A DNA stretch of 64,000 bases from Acidovorax sp. 1608163 (GTDB lineage: Bacteria > Pseudomonadota > Gammaproteobacteria > Burkholderiales > Burkholderiaceae_C), in assembly GCF_003669015.1 (NCBI RefSeq), contig NZ_CP033069.1:499001-563000 (forward strand), given 5' to 3'. Below are positions 7,946 through 16,528 of the stretch, one piece after another. Each line of letters opens with the position of its first letter. The first letter of the stretch is position 1. The notes beneath the pieces are model-generated. The model did not search any database, had not been told where the DNA came from, and was given only the letters and a program-made list of their open reading frames with translations. A program made the translations under genes and the position numbers.

Positions 7946-8493
7946 GCCGCGCCGAATCCATTGTGGCCGTGCCAGTGGCAGCGTTGGATGCGGCAGACCA
8001 TCCTGGTGTGACCGAGCGCATCCTGGATTTTTTGCACGGTATCGGTTTGCCTGTGTGCGAGGCCGACGTGCCCGATGGCAGCTTTTTACCAGGCGTCCGC
8101 ATCGAGCGCGGCGGGCTGCGCGTTGACCGAAAGCGGCTGCGCTGGCCGGGCGATCTTCTGCACGAGGCGGGCCACTTGGCGGTGGTACCTGCCGCCCTGC
8201 GGGCCACGATGGACGATGCCTTGCAGGATCTGCCCGCCGTGCCCCACGGTGGCGAGATCGAGGCCACCGCATGGGCGTGGGCCGCTACGCAGCATCTGGG
8301 GTTGGATTCCGCCGTGCTTTTTCATGAAGGTGGGTACCACGGGCGGTCCGCCAGTCTGCGCACCACCTTCGGGTTGGGGGTGTACCTGGGCGCGTCGGGC
8401 CTGGCTGCTGCCGGGTTGGCCTTGTTGCCGTCACAGGTGCAGCCCGGTGGGCAGCCGGCTTACCCGCACATGCTGGCTTGGCTGAGGGCCTGA
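7942..8493 (+). CDS. Conserved hypothetical protein with HExxH motif
   Basis: A 183-residue cytoplasmic protein. Its ATG overlaps the stop of the transporter-acyltransferase gene (ATGA), so the two are very likely co-translated. The sequence DLLHEAGHLAVVP contains HEAGH, a zincin-type HExxH, and GGEIEATAWAWAA about 45 residues later could supply a third, acidic ligand. A metalloprotease or other metal-binding role is inference. No signal peptide or membrane segment is present. I do not recognise a named family. Confidence 0.7.
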   Translation: MSRAESIVAVPVAALDAADHPGVTERILDFLHGIGLPVCEADVPDGSFLPGVRIERGGLRVDRKRLRWPGDLLHEAGHLAVVPAALRATMDDALQDLPAVPHGGEIEATAWAWAATQHLGLDSAVLFHEGGYHGRSASLRTTFGLGVYLGASGLAAAGLALLPSQVQPGGQPAYPHMLAWLRA

Positions 8494-8585
8494 GGGTTCG
8501 CAGCCATCGACTGACTGGGCGCGGCCGCAGCGAACAAGTGCTGTGGGCTGCGCTGCGTCACCTGGTCGCTGTTTTGCCCCCTTCT

Positions 8586-9581
8586 TCACTCCGCCCGGAT
8601 ATTGGCCCGCTGCGCAATCGCGCGCATGCGCGGCAGTTCGTCGTCAATGCGGGCGGCTACGGCGGCGGCGCTTTCGTAGGCGTGCTCCAGGCCACTGGCC
8701 ACCAGTTTGCTGCGCACCTCGGGGTCTGCCAGGGTTTCAGACAAGGCCTTTTGCAGCTTGGCCTTGGCATCGGCGGGCGTGCCGCGCGGCGCCACGATGG
8801 CCAGCCATGAATCTGCCGAGAAGCCTGGGTAGCCGCCTTCGGCCACGGTGGGCACATCCGGCAATTGCGTGGCACGCGTGGCACCCGTCACCGCAATCGC
8901 CTTGATCTTGCCGCCCTTGAGCTGCGGCAGCGCCGCTGCCACGGTGTCGACCGAGAGTGGAATCTGTCCGCCGATCAGATCGTTCATCGCGGGGGCGCTG
9001 CCCTTGTAGGGAATGTGCGTGACCTTGATGCCCAGGGCCGACCACATCAGCTCGCCCGCAAAGTGCCCGGTGGTGCCGTTGCCGAACGAGCCATACACAT
9101 ACTTGTCGGGGGTGGCGCGGACGGCCGCCGTCAGCTGCTTCAGGTTGCCCACGGGCACATCCTTGTGGGCCAGCAAAATCAAGGGCACCCGCGCCACCAT
9201 GCCGATGGGCTCGTAGCTCTTGACCGGGTCGTAGGGCAGCTTGGGGTTGAGGGCCGGGTTCACCGTGAAGGTCGAGCCCGAGCTGATCAGCAGCGTGTAC
9301 CCATCGGCCGGTGCATTGGCCACGAAGGACGCCCCCACGATGGTGCCTGCACCGCCTTTGTTCTCGATCACGATGGGCTGGCCCAGGTGGTCGCCCAGCT
9401 TTTTGCTGATGAGCCGGGCCACGATGTCCACGGCCCCGCCGGGTGGAAACGGAACGACCAGTTGAACGGGCTTGGTGGGGTACGTCTGTGCCTGTGCGGC
9501 AGGTGTCAGGGTGCAGGCGGCCCATGCTGCAATGGCTACTGCGGCGCAGGCGCGCCGGGTTGGGCGTAGATCACTCTTCAT
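8586..9581 (-). CDS. Bug/TctC-family periplasmic binding protein
   Basis: A 331-residue exported solute-binding protein of the Bug type that delivers carboxylates to tripartite tricarboxylate transporters, or acts as an orphan sensor. After a signal peptide (cleavage near AAQAQTYP) come the family marks YPTKPVQLVVPFPPGGAVDIVAR, GGAGTIVGASFVANAPADGYTLL and HIPYKGSAPAMNDLIGG. The start was set at 9581 rather than the ATG at 9587, because AGGAG is one base before 9587 but seven before 9581. It lies 132 bases downstream of acdS on the same strand. No TctA or TctB permease genes are in the window. Confidence 0.87.
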   Translation of the reverse strand: MKSDLRPTRRACAAVAIAAWAACTLTPAAQAQTYPTKPVQLVVPFPPGGAVDIVARLISKKLGDHLGQPIVIENKGGAGTIVGASFVANAPADGYTLLISSGSTFTVNPALNPKLPYDPVKSYEPIGMVARVPLILLAHKDVPVGNLKQLTAAVRATPDKYVYGSFGNGTTGHFAGELMWSALGIKVTHIPYKGSAPAMNDLIGGQIPLSVDTVAAALPQLKGGKIKAIAVTGATRATQLPDVPTVAEGGYPGFSADSWLAIVAPRGTPADAKAKLQKALSETLADPEVRSKLVASGLEHAYESAAAVAARIDDELPRMRAIAQRANIRAE

Positions 9582-9713
9582 ATCCATGCTCCTCTTGCTG
9601 ATGACTGCCAGGAACGCAACCCTGCGCACCGATGCGCGGATGGGGCAGGATTGCGGAATGCCGGGCCGCGCAGCGGCCCGAAGGAGTGGGGCTGTGATCA
9701 GCCCGCGGCAGGC

Positions 9714-10730
9714 TCAGCCGTTGCGGAACAGGAAGCTGTAGGCGTTGAGCGCTGGCACGCCGCCCAGGTGGGCATACAGCACGCGCGAGCCTTCGGGGAA
9801 CTCGCCCTTGCGCACCATGTCGATCATGCCGTGCATGGACTTGCCCTCGTACACCGGGTCGGTCAGCATGCCCTCCTGGCGCGCACACAGGCGAATCGCT
9901 TCGAGCGTGCCCTCGTTGGGCAGGCCGTATTCGGGGCCGCCGTAGCGGGTGTCCAGGATCACGTCCTCGGCCGTGATCTCCTGGCCCAGCTCCACCAGCT
10001 TGGCGGTGTTCTGGGCGATGCGCAGCACCTGGGCATGGGTCTTTTCGGGCTTGGCGGAGGCGTCGATACCAATCACCTTGCGCGCCCGGCCATCGGCCGC
10101 AAAGCCCACCACCATGCCCGCCTGCGTGCTGCCCGTGACTGAGCAGACCACGATGTAGTCGAACTGGAAGCCCAACTCTTTTTCCTGCTGGCGCACTTCT
10201 TCGGCAAAACCCACGAAGCCCAGGCCGCCGTACGGGTGCTCTGAGCAGCCTGCGGGAATCGGGAAGGGCTTGCCCCCGGCCTTCTTCACGTCTTCCATGG
10301 CCTGCTCCCAGCTGGGGCGGATGCCAATGTCAAAGCCCGCAGCGTCCAGGCGCACGTCGGCGCCCATGATGCGGCTCATCTCGATGTTGCCCACGCGGTC
10401 GTACACCGCATCGGAGTAGTTCACCCAGTTCTCTTGCACCAGCACGCACTTCATGCCCAGGTGCGCGGCCACGGCGGCCACCTGGCGCGTCTGGTTGGAC
10501 TGGATGCCGCCAATCGACACCAGCGTGTCGTAGCCGCCCGCAATCGCTTCCGGGATGAGGTATTCGAGCTTGCGCGTCTTGTTGCCGCCAAAGGCCAGGC
10601 CTGAATTGCAGTCCTCGCGCTTGGCATACAGGTGCACCTTGCCGCCCAGGTGGGCCGACAGGCGCGGCAGCGCCGTGATGGGCGAGGGGCCGAAGGTGAG
10701 CGGGTGGCGGGGGAATTTTTGCAAGTTCAT
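9714..10730 (-). CDS. acdS: 1-aminocyclopropane-1-carboxylate deaminase
   Basis: A 338-residue PLP enzyme that cleaves ACC, the precursor of plant ethylene, to 2-oxobutyrate and ammonia. All positions that separate true ACC deaminase from D-cysteine desulfhydrase homologues are present at the canonical numbers: Lys51 (PLP Schiff base, in GGNKTRK), Ser78 (IQSNQ), Tyr294 and Glu295 (DPVYEGKS) and Leu322 (AHLGG). Length equals the usual 338. It is divergent from an Lrp-type regulator, the standard acdR-acdS arrangement in Proteobacteria, so ACC-responsive induction is likely. The enzyme suggests plant or rhizosphere contact. Confidence 0.95.
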   Translation of the reverse strand: MNLQKFPRHPLTFGPSPITALPRLSAHLGGKVHLYAKREDCNSGLAFGGNKTRKLEYLIPEAIAGGYDTLVSIGGIQSNQTRQVAAVAAHLGMKCVLVQENWVNYSDAVYDRVGNIEMSRIMGADVRLDAAGFDIGIRPSWEQAMEDVKKAGGKPFPIPAGCSEHPYGGLGFVGFAEEVRQQEKELGFQFDYIVVCSVTGSTQAGMVVGFAADGRARKVIGIDASAKPEKTHAQVLRIAQNTAKLVELGQEITAEDVILDTRYGGPEYGLPNEGTLEAIRLCARQEGMLTDPVYEGKSMHGMIDMVRKGEFPEGSRVLYAHLGGVPALNAYSFLFRNG

Positions 10731-10856
10731 GGCGTTTTCCGGTCGATGGAAGGGGAATGCAGGGGGTGGGATGCAAGCGGGCTTGCAGTGCCTTCATCGT
10801 AGAAAAATGCCTGAATCAATGGGTTGTGAATTTTGGGTGAATTTCGGTGTTTTGGT

Positions 10857-10870
10857 TTTTCATATGAAAA
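10857..10870. promoter_or_regulatory. Palindrome in the acdS-acdR divergent promoter region
   Basis: TTTTCATATGAAAA is a perfect 14-bp palindrome in the 171-base gap between acdS and acdR, within an AT-rich stretch unlike the flanking DNA. Lrp-type regulators bind AT-rich palindromes, so this is a candidate AcdR site. The binding role is inference. Confidence 0.45.
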
Positions 10871-10901
10871 TTAGTCATTACTAAATTTCTTGAAAATAGC
10901 T

Positions 10902-11417
10902 ATGTGCGCAACAAAAGTTCGTGCCAAGAATGTGCAACAGGCGGATGTGTCTGCCGAGCTGGACCGCACCGACAAAGCCATCCTGCGCCAGCTGCAGCGC
11001 GATGCCTCCCTGTCCAACGTGGCCCTGGCCGAGAAGGTACACCTGAGCGCCCCCGCCTGCCTGCGCCGGGTGGAGCGGCTCAAGCGCCTGGGGCTCATTG
11101 ATGGGGTGGTGGCGCTGCTCAACCCCAAGGCCGTGGGCGCAGGCATGCTGGTGATGATTGGCGTGGTGCTGGACCGCTCAACGCCCGAGTCCTTTGCCGA
11201 GTTCGAGAAAGCCGCCATCAAGATCTCGGGCTGCATGGAGTGCCATGTGGTCACCGGCGAGTTCGACTACTTCATGCTGGTGCGCACACGCGACAGCGAA
11301 AGCTTCAACCGCCTGCATGCCGAGCAGCTCATCTACCTGCCCGGCGTGCGGCAGGTGCGCTCGTTCATGGTGCTGCGCAATGTGTTGTCCTCCACCGAGC
11401 TGCCGCTGGCGCTTTAA
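10902..11417 (+). CDS. acdR: Lrp/AsnC-family regulator of acdS (AcdR-like)
   Basis: A 171-residue feast/famine regulator. An N-terminal helix-turn-helix (LDRTDKAILRQLQRDASLSNVALAEKVHLS) is followed by a RAM ligand-binding domain (GCMECHVVTGEFDYFMLVRTRD). Its divergent position beside acdS identifies it as the likely AcdR, which in studied bacteria senses ACC-related signals and controls acdS. The ATG at 10902 has no clear ribosome binding site; a TTG at 10890 in the same frame is possible. Its 3' end converges on an EamA exporter gene with a 35-base gap. Confidence 0.85.
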   Translation: MCATKVRAKNVQQADVSAELDRTDKAILRQLQRDASLSNVALAEKVHLSAPACLRRVERLKRLGLIDGVVALLNPKAVGAGMLVMIGVVLDRSTPESFAEFEKAAIKISGCMECHVVTGEFDYFMLVRTRDSESFNRLHAEQLIYLPGVRQVRSFMVLRNVLSSTELPLAL

Positions 11418-11452
11418 CGCCCCTGAGGCCAACCTCCCCCAACTTGGCGCCC

Positions 11453-12367
11453 TCAGGGCGCAGCGCGCAGGCGCCCCTTCAGCGCAGCCCAGGCGGGGCC
11501 TCCAAACACATTCACCAGCAACCCGGCCATCAGCAGCCCAGCGCCTGCAAAGTGCACCGGCAGCAGTTGCTCGCCAAACACCCACCAGCCCGTCGTCAGC
11601 CCCACCACGGGCACCAGCAGCGTGAAGGGTGCCACGCGGTTCACGGGGTAGCGGGACATGAGGAAAGTCCACAGCCCAAACCCCAGCAAGGTTGATACCC
11701 AGGCGATGTAGCCCACCGCAGCCAGCGAGGTGAGCGAGAGGTTTTGCACAGCGGCCAGCACGGCGCTGGCCCCGTCCATCCACACCGCCAGCGCCAAAAA
11801 CGGCAGCGGCGCCACCAGGCTGGACCACACGATGAACGCAAACTGGTTCATCGGCCCATAGCGCCCCACCGCCCGCGTGGCGATGTTGCCGCAGCCCCAC
11901 AGCGCTGCGGCAGCCACGGTGAGCGCAAACCCCGCCAGTGGCATCGAGGCCCCGTGCGCGCTGCCAATCAGCACCAGCCCGGCCCCGGCCAGCGCCAGCC
12001 CAGCCATCTGGTTGCCATGCCACTTCTCACGCAGCCACCAGGCCGCCAGCAGCAGGGTAAAGAACGACTGCGACTGCAGTACCAGCGATGCCAACCCCGA
12101 AGGCATGCCGATGTGGATGGCCGTGAACAGCAGCGCAAACTGGCCCACCGCCATCGTCATGCCGTACAGCAGGTACAGGCGCAGCGGCACCTTGGGTGGC
12201 CGCACAAAGAGCAGCGCCGGAAACGCAGCCAGCAGGTAACGCAGCGCCCCCAGCAGCATGGGCGGCACGCCGTTCAAGCCCACTTTGATGACCGCAAAGT
12301 TCAGGCCCCAGACCACGATGACGAGCAGGGCCAGACATAGGTCGCGGGGGCGCATGGGGAGGTTCAT
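11453..12367 (-). CDS. EamA-family amino acid/metabolite exporter
   Basis: A 304-residue inner-membrane protein with about ten hydrophobic helices in two EamA repeats. The first begins VIVVWGLNFAVIKVGL and the second begins ALTVAAAALWGCGNIATRAVG. It resembles E. coli EamA (YdeD), an exporter of O-acetylserine and cysteine, but members of this superfamily carry diverse metabolites and the substrate is not readable from sequence. It is convergent with acdR; a functional link is not shown. A second Met five residues in could also be the start. Confidence 0.82.
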   Translation of the reverse strand: MNLPMRPRDLCLALLVIVVWGLNFAVIKVGLNGVPPMLLGALRYLLAAFPALLFVRPPKVPLRLYLLYGMTMAVGQFALLFTAIHIGMPSGLASLVLQSQSFFTLLLAAWWLREKWHGNQMAGLALAGAGLVLIGSAHGASMPLAGFALTVAAAALWGCGNIATRAVGRYGPMNQFAFIVWSSLVAPLPFLALAVWMDGASAVLAAVQNLSLTSLAAVGYIAWVSTLLGFGLWTFLMSRYPVNRVAPFTLLVPVVGLTTGWWVFGEQLLPVHFAGAGLLMAGLLVNVFGGPAWAALKGRLRAAP

Positions 12368-12571
12368 GGGGCGGTGGTGGTCACAACGGAAGATGTGCCA
12401 TTGTCCGCGCGGGCCCGGGGCTGCGCTATGCGGCAGACGGCCTCGTCCCTGTCAAAAACGGACAGGCTGGGTCGTGTTAGCCGTTCTAGGTTTATGACTT
12501 CGGAGGCAGAGCTGTCCATGGATCATGAAAGTTACTTCAGGTGGCCTCAAATCTGAAGTGCAACACCCCCT

Positions 12572-13162
12572 TCAGTTCCGAAATTGAAGAGACGGCTTTT
12601 CTCCGTATATCGCCGCTATCTTTTCAAAGACACGATAAATGCCGATTTCCTTGGCTGCCTCAAGGTAGCCCGCCTCTTCCATGAAGACGGCAGAGCTCCC
12701 GTCGCACATCACTCCGATGCCACGAAGCTCGCCCTGTTCGTCCTCACTGTCTGGGGCAATGAACCCGATGGTCACATGCCCGTAAACGTCGAGCGTGTAA
12801 TCGATCGCATGGCTTGCGCAGAACTCAGCCATGTGGGTCTGCAACTCCTCAGTGAGTTGGTTCATGCCCGGTAGGTCGTCCTTGCTTTCCAGGCCGTACC
12901 GACTGAAGCCCACGTCAAAGTTGACTTCTTGCATATCCACCCGGTCGAGCGCATCCCTCAATTCGCGAAGTGTCGCGTACGGAAGTTTTGCCTCGCCATA
13001 GTCTTCATCTTCTGCGTCATAGGGGTAGCTCCACACATCGGTTGGGTTATCGGCAGATGCCAGGCCCTCCCCTATCAGTAAATCCAGCACTTGCCTGGTT
13101 TTTTCTGGGTTTGCAAACGCTTCCTTGCTGATGGGCATCAGCAGGTAATTCGACATCGACAT
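12572..13162 (-). CDS. Hypothetical protein, lower GC than neighbours
   Basis: A 196-residue acidic cytoplasmic protein that I do not recognise. It lacks a signal peptide, membrane helices and enzyme motifs. AAGGA lies five to six bases before the ATG at 13162, which supports expression; a second ATG is at 13156. Its DNA is visibly less GC-rich and less codon-biased than the flanking genes, and it is bounded by non-coding stretches (12368-12571 and 13163-13493). That pattern fits a horizontally acquired gene, perhaps an immunity-type or other accessory protein, but this is a guess. Confidence 0.65.
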   Translation of the reverse strand: MSMSNYLLMPISKEAFANPEKTRQVLDLLIGEGLASADNPTDVWSYPYDAEDEDYGEAKLPYATLRELRDALDRVDMQEVNFDVGFSRYGLESKDDLPGMNQLTEELQTHMAEFCASHAIDYTLDVYGHVTIGFIAPDSEDEQGELRGIGVMCDGSSAVFMEEAGYLEAAKEIGIYRVFEKIAAIYGEKPSLQFRN

Positions 13163-13493
13163 GGACTTCCTTGATCGGTTCGTTGGTGGGCGTGGTGGCC
13201 ACGGAATCGGCTTTGCGGATACGAAGGCCGCGCCAATATCTTAGACGCGGAGAACAGCGCACGGCTGGACAGTTTGTCCACCGCCCAGCGTGTCGGTGCT
13301 GGTGTGGGTCACGATCAAGACGCTCGATGCTCTGACGAACTGCTCAAAACTCTTGGAGGGGATGTTGCAAGCAAAAAAGGCATGTGGTGCTTATGGGTAA
13401 AGCGCAAAAAGCTATATTTTTTTATAGCAAAAATGTGCGTCTTCGCATTACCCATTGAACAACCCGTGCCGTTGTGGCTGGCCCGGCTTGCTG
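13163..13493. other. Non-coding stretch right of the orphan gene
   Basis: About 330 bases without a supported gene. It contains one AGCGCT-family repeat (13388-13434). The remaining sequence has short open frames without ribosome binding sites. It may be the margin of a small acquired islet. Confidence 0.4.
13388..13434 (+). repeat. Dispersed AGCGCT palindromic repeat, copy 2
   Basis: Reads GCTTATGGGTAAAGCGC, then AAAAAGCTATATTTTTTTATAGC, whose GCTATA/TATAGC ends form a second inverted repeat. Same orientation as copy 1. Intergenic. Confidence 0.75.
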
Positions 13494-14690
13494 TCAACTC
13501 ATCCCCTCCACCCCAAAACTCAACCCCGCATTCGCCTGCAGCCGCGCCATCAGCGCATCCCCCATCGCGGGCGCCGTGGTCCAGATGCCGCCGGGTGTGG
13601 CGGTGGCGTCTTGCAGCAGGCAGACGGCCGCCTCGGCAATCATCTTGGAGGTGGAGCCGTAGCCGGGGTCACGGTCGCCCTTCACGCCCACGCGCAGGGT
13701 GTTGCCTGCGGTGTCGGTGCCCAAAAAGAGCACGTCGTAAAAGCCGCTTTCGCGCTCTTCGCGCGAGGGGCCTTCGCCCGGCTTGGGGCCTTGGTCGGAG
13801 CCCATCGATTTGTCGCCCGCCACCGCGTTGGCAATGGCTTCCCCCTTTTCGCCGGGGCCGGTGATGAGCATTTCGTCGTAGACAAAGTCCTGGCCCCAGG
13901 CGTGTTGCAGCAGCAGGTTGGAGCGGTGCACGTTGCGTGTGTTGATGGCCGCCATCACAAACGGCGCCACCCAGATGCCCGCGCCGTTCACCGTGCCCAG
14001 GGCCTCGTCCACCATGGGCTTGTGGCCCGAGGGCTGGCGCGGGCCCTCGAACCCCGGGGTCAGCGCAAAGGGGTTGCGCAGCAAATCCAGCACGGCGGGG
14101 TTGGCGGCCGAGGCCACCAGCGTGGCCTTGAGGCTGGCGGCGGTGCCGCCCGAGAAGGTGCCCTTCATCTTGCGCACGCGGCCCCGCACCCTGGGGGCTG
14201 GGTGGCCAAAGCGCTGGGCAAATTCCTTTTGCAACAGGTACACGCCCAGGTCGAACGGGATGGAGTCAAACCCGCACGAGAACACGATGCGCGCACCGCT
14301 GGCCTGGGCGGTGGCTTCGTGGGCGTCGATCATTTGGCGCATCCAGGCGGGTTCGCCGCACAGGTCCACATAGTCCACGCCGCTGGCGGCGCAGGCAGCC
14401 ACCAGTTCGTTGCCATACAGCTGGTAGGGCCCCACGGTGGTCAGCACCAGGCGTGTGGCGTTCATCAGCGCTTGCAGGCTGGCGGGGTTGGAGGTGTCGG
14501 TCACGACCAGTGGGGTGTCTGCCGGGGCTCCCAGTTCGTCGCGCACGGCGGCGAGCTTGTCGGCGTTGCGCCCGCCCATGGCCCAGCGCAGGCCGCTGCC
14601 TGCGGGGTAGCGTTGCAGCAGGTATTCCACCACCAGGCGGCCTGTGAAGCCGGTGGCGCCGTGGACGACGAGGTCAAAGGTTTTGGTCAT
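13494..14690 (-). CDS. Saccharopine dehydrogenase-like NAD(P)-binding protein
   Basis: A 398-residue protein with an N-terminal Rossmann fold (LVVHGATGFTGRLVVEYLL, residues about 7-25) followed by TVGPYQLYGNELVAACAASGVDYVDLCGE, the pattern of the saccharopine dehydrogenase-like group that includes mycobacterial trans-acting enoyl reductases and mammalian SCCPDH. The bacterial members' reaction is mostly unknown; lipid-related reduction is possible. The ATG at 14690 begins the fold directly, so the longer upstream frame is not used. No ribosome binding site is obvious. It is a single gene, divergent from the envelope pair at 14975. Confidence 0.78.
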   Translation of the reverse strand: MTKTFDLVVHGATGFTGRLVVEYLLQRYPAGSGLRWAMGGRNADKLAAVRDELGAPADTPLVVTDTSNPASLQALMNATRLVLTTVGPYQLYGNELVAACAASGVDYVDLCGEPAWMRQMIDAHEATAQASGARIVFSCGFDSIPFDLGVYLLQKEFAQRFGHPAPRVRGRVRKMKGTFSGGTAASLKATLVASAANPAVLDLLRNPFALTPGFEGPRQPSGHKPMVDEALGTVNGAGIWVAPFVMAAINTRNVHRSNLLLQHAWGQDFVYDEMLITGPGEKGEAIANAVAGDKSMGSDQGPKPGEGPSREERESGFYDVLFLGTDTAGNTLRVGVKGDRDPGYGSTSKMIAEAAVCLLQDATATPGGIWTTAPAMGDALMARLQANAGLSFGVEGMS

Positions 14691-14974
14691 GGCAATGGGG
14701 TTCAAAAAATAGGGCTGCGATGCCTGGATGGGTGGTGGGTGCGTGGGGTGCACCAGGTTCGCGGGCATTGTCTGGGCAGCCCGGTTGCCGGGCTGTCGCG
14801 CAGGCGCATGGGTGGCAGTGAAGCGCTTTGACGTAGCTCCCAGGAGCGGGTTTGATGCAGAAAGTACAAAAAAACGGTACTTTTTGGCCGGTGGGCAGGC
14901 ACTGTTACGTTCGAATGCAGACACGCAAGTTACGAGTTGGCACTATTCGCACCGTGTTCAACCCAGGCTCCTTC

Positions 14975-15544
14975 ATGGAGCACCCCCATCCCATGCGACT
15001 CTTTCGCCGCAATGTTGTCTCCCAGACCATCGCCGTGGCCCTGCCCCGCCAGGCTCTGACCAATCCATCCTGGGCCGCCCCCCGTTGGAAGCAGGCGCTG
15101 GCGCGTGTGCTGTTGGCCGCCGGGGTGCTGGGCGCGCTGGCTGTAACGGCTGTGACGCCAGCCCACGCGCACAGCGAGGCGTCTGCAGTGCTGTCGCTGC
15201 TGCCGGTGGCCTCGGTGGTGGCGGTGGCTGGAGGGGTTTCGGCGGCGGCCGGGGCCGTGGTGGCCGTGCCTGCAGCGCTGTCGGTGACGGGCGCCGTGCT
15301 GGTGGTGAAGTCGGTGGAGGCGTCTGCCGCGGGCACGCTGTATGTGCTGGAGCGTGCCTCTGATGGCGCCCGGGTCAGCGTGGAGGTGGTCGGGCGCGGG
15401 GTGGGGGCCTCGGCCCACGCGGTGGGCACCACCGTGACCTGCAGCGTGATCGGCACCGGCGTGGTGCTGTCGGTGGCGGGTGAGGCGCTGGCCTTTGTGC
15501 CCAATGCCATCGGCCGCGCCCTGCTGCACAACGAACGCTTGTAA
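14975..15544 (+). CDS. Hypothetical exported or membrane protein
   Basis: A 189-residue protein with an internal signal-like segment (about residues 38-57, ending THAHAH-like PAHAHS) and a long run of Ala/Val/Gly-rich hydrophobic sequence (VVAVAGGVSAAAGAVVAVP, ALSVTGAVLVVKSV). I do not recognise the family. The ATG at 14975 has AGG seven bases upstream; an ATG at 14993 in frame is an alternative. It ends 43 bases before a DUF2145 gene in the same direction, and the two probably form an operon of envelope proteins. Confidence 0.65.
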   Translation: MEHPHPMRLFRRNVVSQTIAVALPRQALTNPSWAAPRWKQALARVLLAAGVLGALAVTAVTPAHAHSEASAVLSLLPVASVVAVAGGVSAAAGAVVAVPAALSVTGAVLVVKSVEASAAGTLYVLERASDGARVSVEVVGRGVGASAHAVGTTVTCSVIGTGVVLSVAGEALAFVPNAIGRALLHNERL

Positions 15545-15587
15545 GGCACCCGACACCATGATCACTCTGACTCCTTCTGAGGTCCCC

Positions 15588-16436
15588 ATGCATGCCCTGG
15601 CGCGGCGCAAGCCTTTGCCTGGCTTCCCTGCCGTATGGGGCATGGCTGCGCTAGCCACAGCCGCCGTGCTGGCTGCCGCCCCAGCCCATGCAGGCCGCGC
15701 TTGTGATGAGCGCAAGCCCGTCACTGCCCAGGTGATTGAGCGTGGCATGGCGCTGGCGGCGCAAACCTCACAGGCGCTGGATGCCGAGAACGAGCGCAGC
15801 GGCGCCACGGTGGTGCTGATTGGCCGGGCCGGGCAAGACCTGAGCAAGTACGGCCTGCGCTACTCGCACTTTGGCTGGGCCTACAAAACGCCCGAAGGCC
15901 CCTGGCGCGTGGCGCACAAGCTCAACGAATGCGGAACGGCCGTGGGCCATGTGTACCGCCAGGGCCTGGGCGAGTTCTTTTTGGACGACCTGTGGCGCTT
16001 TGAGGCCGTGCTGGCCGTGCCCAGCCCCGCTGTGCAGGCCCAGTTGCTGCCGGTGTTGAGCGACAACGGCCGCGCCACCATGCTGCACGCCCAGCCCTAC
16101 AGCATGGTCAGTTATGCGTGGGGCACCAAGTACCAGCAGTCCAACCAGTGGGCGCTGGAGACCCTGGCCTTTGCTATGGAGCCCGCCACCGTGCGCACCC
16201 GTGAGCAGGCCCAGGCGTGGTTGCGCTTCAAGGGCTACGAGCCCACGGCGCTGAAGCTGGGGCCGCTGACCCGGCTGGGTGGGCGCGTGGGCTCGGCCAA
16301 CATTGCGTTTGACGACCATCCCAATGACAAGCGGTATTCCGATCGCATTGAGACGGTGACAGTGGACTCGGTGCTGTCGTGGATGCAGCGCACACAGCTG
16401 GCGGCAGCGCCGGTGGGTGTGCAGGCCAAGCGCTGA
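15588..16436 (+). CDS. DUF2145 family exported protein
   Basis: A 282-residue protein with a signal peptide (cleavage near PAHAGRACD). The body carries RYSHFGWAYK, LNECGTAVGHVYRQGLGEFFLDDLWRFEAV and SYAWGTKYQQSNQWALETLA, which match what I know of DUF2145, a family seen mainly in beta- and gamma-proteobacteria with no assigned reaction. The histidine in the first motif and conserved Cys/Asn/Trp suggest a NlpC/P60-like fold, as inference only. The start at 15588 is chosen because GAGG lies six bases upstream and the signal peptide begins there; an ATG at 15558 is in frame. Confidence 0.78.
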   Translation: MHALARRKPLPGFPAVWGMAALATAAVLAAAPAHAGRACDERKPVTAQVIERGMALAAQTSQALDAENERSGATVVLIGRAGQDLSKYGLRYSHFGWAYKTPEGPWRVAHKLNECGTAVGHVYRQGLGEFFLDDLWRFEAVLAVPSPAVQAQLLPVLSDNGRATMLHAQPYSMVSYAWGTKYQQSNQWALETLAFAMEPATVRTREQAQAWLRFKGYEPTALKLGPLTRLGGRVGSANIAFDDHPNDKRYSDRIETVTVDSVLSWMQRTQLAAAPVGVQAKR

Positions 16437-16453
16437 AGCCATTCAATTGAAGT

Positions 16454-16510
16454 AAAAATGGCTGCTAGCGCTTTCTAATCAATCGCTAGTAGCTATTAAA
16501 AACATAGCAA
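16454..16510 (+). repeat. Dispersed AGCGCT palindromic repeat, copy 3
   Basis: Contains TAGCGCTTTCTAATCAATCG then CTAGTAGCTATTAAAAACAT and AGC. It lies between the DUF2145 gene and the zinc-ribbon gene, ending about 19 bases before the latter's ATG, so it forms part of that gene's leader or promoter. Confidence 0.8.
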
Positions 16511-16528
16511 ATCAAAGTGGGGGTAGCC

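Noticed and set aside
8586..9629. Longer start at 9629 for the first Bug protein
   Set aside because: The ATG at 9581 has AGGAG at the right distance and begins the signal peptide; the upstream frame has neither.
9663..9679. GGGCCGC/GCGGCCC hairpin between acdS and the Bug gene as a terminator
   Set aside because: No T run follows on either strand, so termination is not supported.
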